The position numbers and the translations under genes are program-made. 48,705 nucleotides of DNA. Origin: Frateuria sp. Soil773. Lineage in GTDB: Bacteria; Pseudomonadota; Gammaproteobacteria; Xanthomonadales; Rhodanobacteraceae. The stretch spans positions 378,883 through 427,587 of the forward strand of contig NZ_LMSL01000039.1 of NCBI RefSeq assembly GCF_001428405.1, given 5' to 3'. Numbering within the stretch: position 1 is the first letter of the stretch; every line of letters begins with the position of its first letter. Under the pieces are notes generated by a model. The model was not told the DNA's origin. It saw only the letters and a list, made by a program, of their open reading frames with translations, and made no database searches. Below, one piece after another: positions 44,594-48,705 of this stretch.

Positions 44594-44665
44594 GGCACGC
44601 GACGTCATCCCGGCGGCCATGCGGGCGCTGGTCAGGACGTTGGCGGTATAGACGGCTGTAGACAT
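44561..44665 (-). CDS. Putative arginine leader peptide
   Basis: A 34-residue ORF starting at the ATG at 44665. Residues 20-34 read MTSRARRPMNRHPAG; with R15 there are five arginines, four of them within eight residues (R23, R25, R26, R30), two encoded by the CGA codon. The start has only a weak GGAA upstream. Another in-frame ATG lies at 44692 without a Shine-Dalgarno. The ORF ends 31 bases before the terminator stem region. No homology was used; the call rests on position and codon content. Confidence 0.65.
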   Translation of the reverse strand: MSTAVYTANVLTSARMAAGMTSRARRPMNRHPAG

Positions 44666-44783
44666 GAGGGTTCCGGGAAATCGTCCTGCCATGATGACGA
44701 GAATATCGCTGCCGTGCAACAAAATTCGGCGCGATCTGGCGCGGCCGGCACGGGACAAGGCTCAAGGCCGTGGCCCACCGCAC

Positions 44784-44811
44784 AAAAAACGCCCCCTTGG
44801 GCAAGGGGGCG
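44784..44811 (-). terminator. Intrinsic terminator of the glycine-zipper gene
   Basis: CGCCCCCTT and AAGGGGGCG form a nine-base stem around GGGC, with a run of six T on the minus strand. It isolates the arg leader from upstream transcription. Confidence 0.92.
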
Positions 44812-44837
44812 CATCGAGGTTGGCGATGGTTGGCGGC

Positions 44838-45365
44838 TCAGTCCGCCGGCGCCACGCTCACCCGTACCCGCAGCCGCTCGCCGGGGTCGTAGTTCAGGCG
44901 CGAGACGTAGACCTCGCCGTGGTAGCGGTATTCCACGTCGTAGCCGGTCAGGCGGCGCTGCTCGCTGACCGAGCTGACGTCGCGGCAGTGGGTCTCGGTG
45001 TCCTGGTAGTCGCCGCCGCGGCGCGAGACGCCGTTGCCGATCGCGCCGCCGGCCACGGCGCCGGCGACGGTAGCCGCCTTGCGGCCGTCGCCCTTGCCGA
45101 CCGTGTTGCCCAGGACGCCGCCGATCACCGCGCCGAGCAGGGTGCCGGCAGTGGAGTTGCCGCCCTCGTGGCGTACCACGGGCTGGTCGTAGCATTCCTG
45201 CCGGGGCACCTCGGTGCGGGCGATGCCGTAGACGGGGTCCACCCGCAGGACATCGGCCCAGCCGTAGTGGGTATTGTCGTCGTTGTTCGCATAACGCGCG
45301 TCCTGCGCAGACGCGCCGGCTGCCACCAGGGCAAGCGCCAGCGCGGGGAGAAACAGCTTGGTCAT
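44838..45365 (-). CDS. Exported glycine-zipper 2TM domain protein
   Basis: A 175-residue protein with signal peptide MTKLFLPALALALVAAGASA. The central glycine zipper (AGTLLGAVIGGVLGNTVGKGDG to AGAVAGGAIGNGVSRR, about 72-112) is the rickettsial 17-kDa antigen type. An N-terminal part (YGIARTEVPRQECYDQP) and a C-terminal beta region (YDVEYRYHGEVYVSRLNYDPGERLRVRVSV) flank it. The family is outer-membrane or periplasmic and of unknown role. There is no lipobox. It is monocistronic and divergent from cysS. Confidence 0.88.
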   Translation of the reverse strand: MTKLFLPALALALVAAGASAQDARYANNDDNTHYGWADVLRVDPVYGIARTEVPRQECYDQPVVRHEGGNSTAGTLLGAVIGGVLGNTVGKGDGRKAATVAGAVAGGAIGNGVSRRGGDYQDTETHCRDVSSVSEQRRLTGYDVEYRYHGEVYVSRLNYDPGERLRVRVSVAPAD

Positions 45366-45524
45366 GGCGACCTCTTGGCTCGGGACGTGTAGGCGCTTCT
45401 CTGCGCGTGTCTCATTGCAGCAAATTCACACTGAATCAACGCTTAGAATGGCTGGACCCCGGCCGGGCCGCTTACACCTTGTTAAGATGCACGGCTGACC
45501 TGTGCCCTGCCCGCGGACCCGTCG

Positions 45525-46901
<1,377 letters not shown>

Positions 46902-46908
46902 AGCCGCC

Positions 46909-46926
46909 GCCGGCGCGGGCGCCGGC
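46909..46926. terminator. GC-rich hairpin between cysS and ispH
   Basis: GCCGGCGC and GCGCCGGC form perfect eight-base arms in the convergent 27-base gap. There is no T-run, so termination is uncertain. Confidence 0.4.
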
Positions 46927-46928
46927 CG

Positions 46929-47891
46929 CTACAGGCTCGCCGGCACGTTGCCGCCGGCGATGCGCAGTTCCTTCGGCAGCGCGAAGGTGATCGTCTCCGC
47001 CTCGCCGTCCAGCTCGCGCACCTCGCCTGCGCCCCACGACTGCAGGCGCGCGATCACGTCGCGCACCAGCTTCTCCGGCGCCGAGGCGCCCGCGGTGAGG
47101 CCGATGCGGCTCACGCCGTCCAGCCAGCTACGCTCGATGTGCTCGGCGCCGTCGATCAGGAACGAGCGTACGCCCTGCTTCTCGGCCAGCTCGCGCAGGC
47201 GGTTGGAATTGGAGCTGTTGACCGAGCCGACCACCAGCATCAGGTCGACCGCGTCGGCCAGCCGGCGCACCGCATCCTGGCGGTTCTGCGTGGCGTAGCA
47301 GATGTCGTCCTTGCGCGGCCCCTCGATGTCGGGGAACTTCGCGCGCAGCGCCTCGATGATCGCCTTGGTGTCGTCCACCGACAGCGTGGTCTGGGTGACG
47401 TAGGACAACTGGTGCGGGAACCTCGGCGCCAGCGTGGCGACCGATTCGACCGACTCCACCAGGAGGATCTCGCCCGCGTTGGCCTCGTTCCACTGACCCA
47501 TCGTGCCTTCCACCTCGGGGTGGCCTGCATGGCCGATCAGCACCACGCTGCGCCCGATCCGGCCCAGCCGCGCCACCTCCATGTGCACCTTGGTGACCAG
47601 CGGGCAGGTGGCGTCGAACACCTTGAGCCGGCGCTGGTCCGCTTCCTCGCGCACCGCCTGCGACACGCCGTGCGCGCTGAAGATCACCGTGGCGCCGTCG
47701 GGCACCTCGTGCAGTTCCTCGACGAACACCGCGCCGTCGGCGCGCAGCTTGTCGACCACGTAGCGGTTGTGCACCACCTCGTGCCGTACGTAGATCGGCG
47801 CGCCGTAGGATTCCAGCGCGCGCTCGACGATGGCGATGGCGCGGTCGACGCCGGCGCAGAAGCCACGGGGATTGGCAAGCAGGATGTCCAT
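46929..47891 (-). CDS. ispH: 4-hydroxy-3-methylbut-2-enyl diphosphate reductase
   Basis: A 320-residue iron-sulfur enzyme, last step of the MEP isoprenoid pathway. The cluster cysteines are C12 ([11 protein letters not shown]), one in [11 protein letters not shown] and one in [11 protein letters not shown]. Substrate-binding histidines are in HEVVHN and [11 protein letters not shown]. The ATG at 47891 gives the canonical N-terminus [12 protein letters not shown]. It follows lspA by 50 bases, the usual xanthomonad order. Confidence 0.97.
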   Translation of the reverse strand: MDILLANPRGFCAGVDRAIAIVERALESYGAPIYVRHEVVHNRYVVDKLRADGAVFVEELHEVPDGATVIFSAHGVSQAVREEADQRRLKVFDATCPLVTKVHMEVARLGRIGRSVVLIGHAGHPEVEGTMGQWNEANAGEILLVESVESVATLAPRFPHQLSYVTQTTLSVDDTKAIIEALRAKFPDIEGPRKDDICYATQNRQDAVRRLADAVDLMLVVGSVNSSNSNRLRELAEKQGVRSFLIDGAEHIERSWLDGVSRIGLTAGASAPEKLVRDVIARLQSWGAGEVRELDGEAETITFALPKELRIAGGNVPASL

Positions 47892-47941
47892 AATGAAAGC
47901 CTGGCGTCGGCCCGCCATGCGAGTAAAGGGGAAGGCGGCGA

Positions 47942-48442
47942 TTATCGCACGTCGCCTTTCTCCCTGCCGCCGAACAGCCCGAACGCCACCAGCAGCACCG
48001 CGCCGACGGTGATCGCGCAATCGGCCAGGTTGAACACCGGATAGTTCCACTGGCGGAAATGCACGTGGATGAAATCGGTGACCTGGGCCGCGTGCAGGCG
48101 GTCGATCAGGTTGCCCAACGCACCGCCGATGACCAGTGCCAGCGGCGCGGCATTGCGCCAGTCCCGGCGCGCCGTGCGCGCCAGCCATACCACCAGCATG
48201 ACGCTGATCACCACCGCCAGCGCCACGAAGAACCAGCGCTGCCAGCCGGTACCGTCGGCAAGGAAACTGAACGCGGCGCCGGTATTGAAGGCCAGCGTCC
48301 AGTTGAGCAGGCCCGGGATCACCGGATGCGGCGTACCGGCCGGCTGCAGCGCGACCAGCGCCCACCACTTGCTGAGCTGGTCGAGGACGATGACGGCGGC
48401 GGAAAGCAGCAGCCAGGGCAAGGCGTTGGGCTTGTGGGTCAT
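47942..48442 (-). CDS. lspA: Lipoprotein signal peptidase
   Basis: A 166-residue aspartic peptidase of the inner membrane with four transmembrane helices. The catalytic aspartates are D114 in GNLIDRL and D141 in NLADCAI. It removes signal peptides from diacylglyceryl-prolipoproteins; two lipoprotein genes lie in this window. It lies upstream of ispH. The ileS gene that usually precedes lspA is not seen within the 263 bases to the window edge. Confidence 0.97.
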   Translation of the reverse strand: MTHKPNALPWLLLSAAVIVLDQLSKWWALVALQPAGTPHPVIPGLLNWTLAFNTGAAFSFLADGTGWQRWFFVALAVVISVMLVVWLARTARRDWRNAAPLALVIGGALGNLIDRLHAAQVTDFIHVHFRQWNYPVFNLADCAITVGAVLLVAFGLFGGREKGDVR

Positions 48443-48705
48443 GTGGGTTCGCCAGTCATGGGTGCGAGGCTTCCGGCTCGCCGCTCGCCCTGTTTGCGGG
48501 AGGGCGTTGGCTTGCGGGAAAAAATCGGCTTTCGAATGCGAAAGGGAAAAGCGGAAAAGTCCGAGACCATAGCACCGTCATCCCGGTGCAAGCCGGGATC
48601 CAGTGGCTTCGGGCTCTGGGACATGCAAGCCGCCGGATCCCGGCCTGTGCCGGGTTGGCGGGTGGCGAACAACGCGGTGCGGCCGGATCGCAACACCTGG
48701 CGCGC
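48443..48705. other. Gene-free region upstream of lspA
   Basis: It should contain the lspA promoter or the end of an upstream operon. It includes the REP-like element at 48577-48660. Open frames here cross the repeat and show no recognisable protein. Confidence 0.5.
48577..48660. repeat. REP-like dispersed inverted-repeat element, copy 3
   Basis: The left arm begins GTCATCCCGGTGCAAGCCGG and continues to GATCCAGTGG. The right arm contains CCGGATCCCGGCCTGTGCC. The arms are imperfect. It belongs to the same family as the elements at 3441 and 21884. Confidence 0.82.

Noticed and set aside
44666-44758. Longer Arg-rich version of the arg leader ORF starting at a TTG
   Set aside because: The start codon is TTG without a Shine-Dalgarno and probably lies in the promoter region. 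It adds more Arg codons, but they are far from the terminator.

Overview
This is a GC-rich chromosomal window from a gammaproteobacterium of the order Xanthomonadales, probably Rhodanobacteraceae or Xanthomonadaceae. The best markers are the acetylated arginine pathway (N-acetylornithine carbamoyltransferase, N-acetylcitrulline deacetylase, and a fused N-acetylglutamate synthase/kinase), a FimX-type degenerate GGDEF/EAL protein, and several families of dispersed intergenic inverted repeats. Nearly all of the window is core genome. I see no rRNA, tRNA, CRISPR, prophage or insertion sequence.

Layout. 1-3.4 kb, minus strand: MTA/SAH deaminase, YciI protein, ubiG, a MupP/Gph phosphatase and the start of a squalene/phytoene-synthase-like gene, the last three joined by 4-bp overlaps. 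3.6-7.5 kb: efp and its modification enzyme epmB (divergent), then the fimX-like gene. 7.5-11.2 kb, minus: rplS-trmD-rimM-rpsP and ffh. 11.2-14.5 kb: an ArsR-SdpI-hydrolase operon lying between ffh and the cytochrome c assembly gene ypjD. 14.7-15.7 kb: a hydrolase pseudogene with three lesions. 15.8-22.4 kb, minus: radA, alr, dnaB, rplI-rpsR-rpsF, iscA. 22.5-28.5 kb, plus: asnS, a MalM-like lipoprotein, a two-TM protein, and an SDR / aminomuconate-semialdehyde dehydrogenase / carbonic anhydrase / 2-aminomuconate deaminase cluster. 28.5-32.4 kb, minus: an Asr-like basic protein, an N-formylglutamate amidohydrolase family gene, a glutathione-reductase-like gene and a D-amino-acid dehydrogenase. 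32.5-37.6 kb, plus: two tandem paralogous exported proteins of a ChaN/EreA/Tiki-like fold, a BlaI repressor, an M56-TonB fusion and an NlpC/P60 lipoprotein. 37.6-44.7 kb, minus: the arginine operon argF'[20 protein letters not shown]/B-argC with a leader region. 44.8-48.4 kb: a glycine-zipper protein, cysS, ispH and lspA.

The most interesting signal is upstream of argF': a 34-codon leader ORF with arginine codons packed near its end, followed by a strong intrinsic terminator whose left arm is also complementary to the end of the leader ORF. This is the architecture of a ribosome-mediated arginine attenuator. Other notable features are a Shine-Dalgarno sequence buried in a perfect hairpin before the NlpC/P60 gene, an ArgG N-terminus encoded by a dispersed repeat, two phased DnaA boxes upstream of dnaB, and the uncharacterised exported tandem paralogs.
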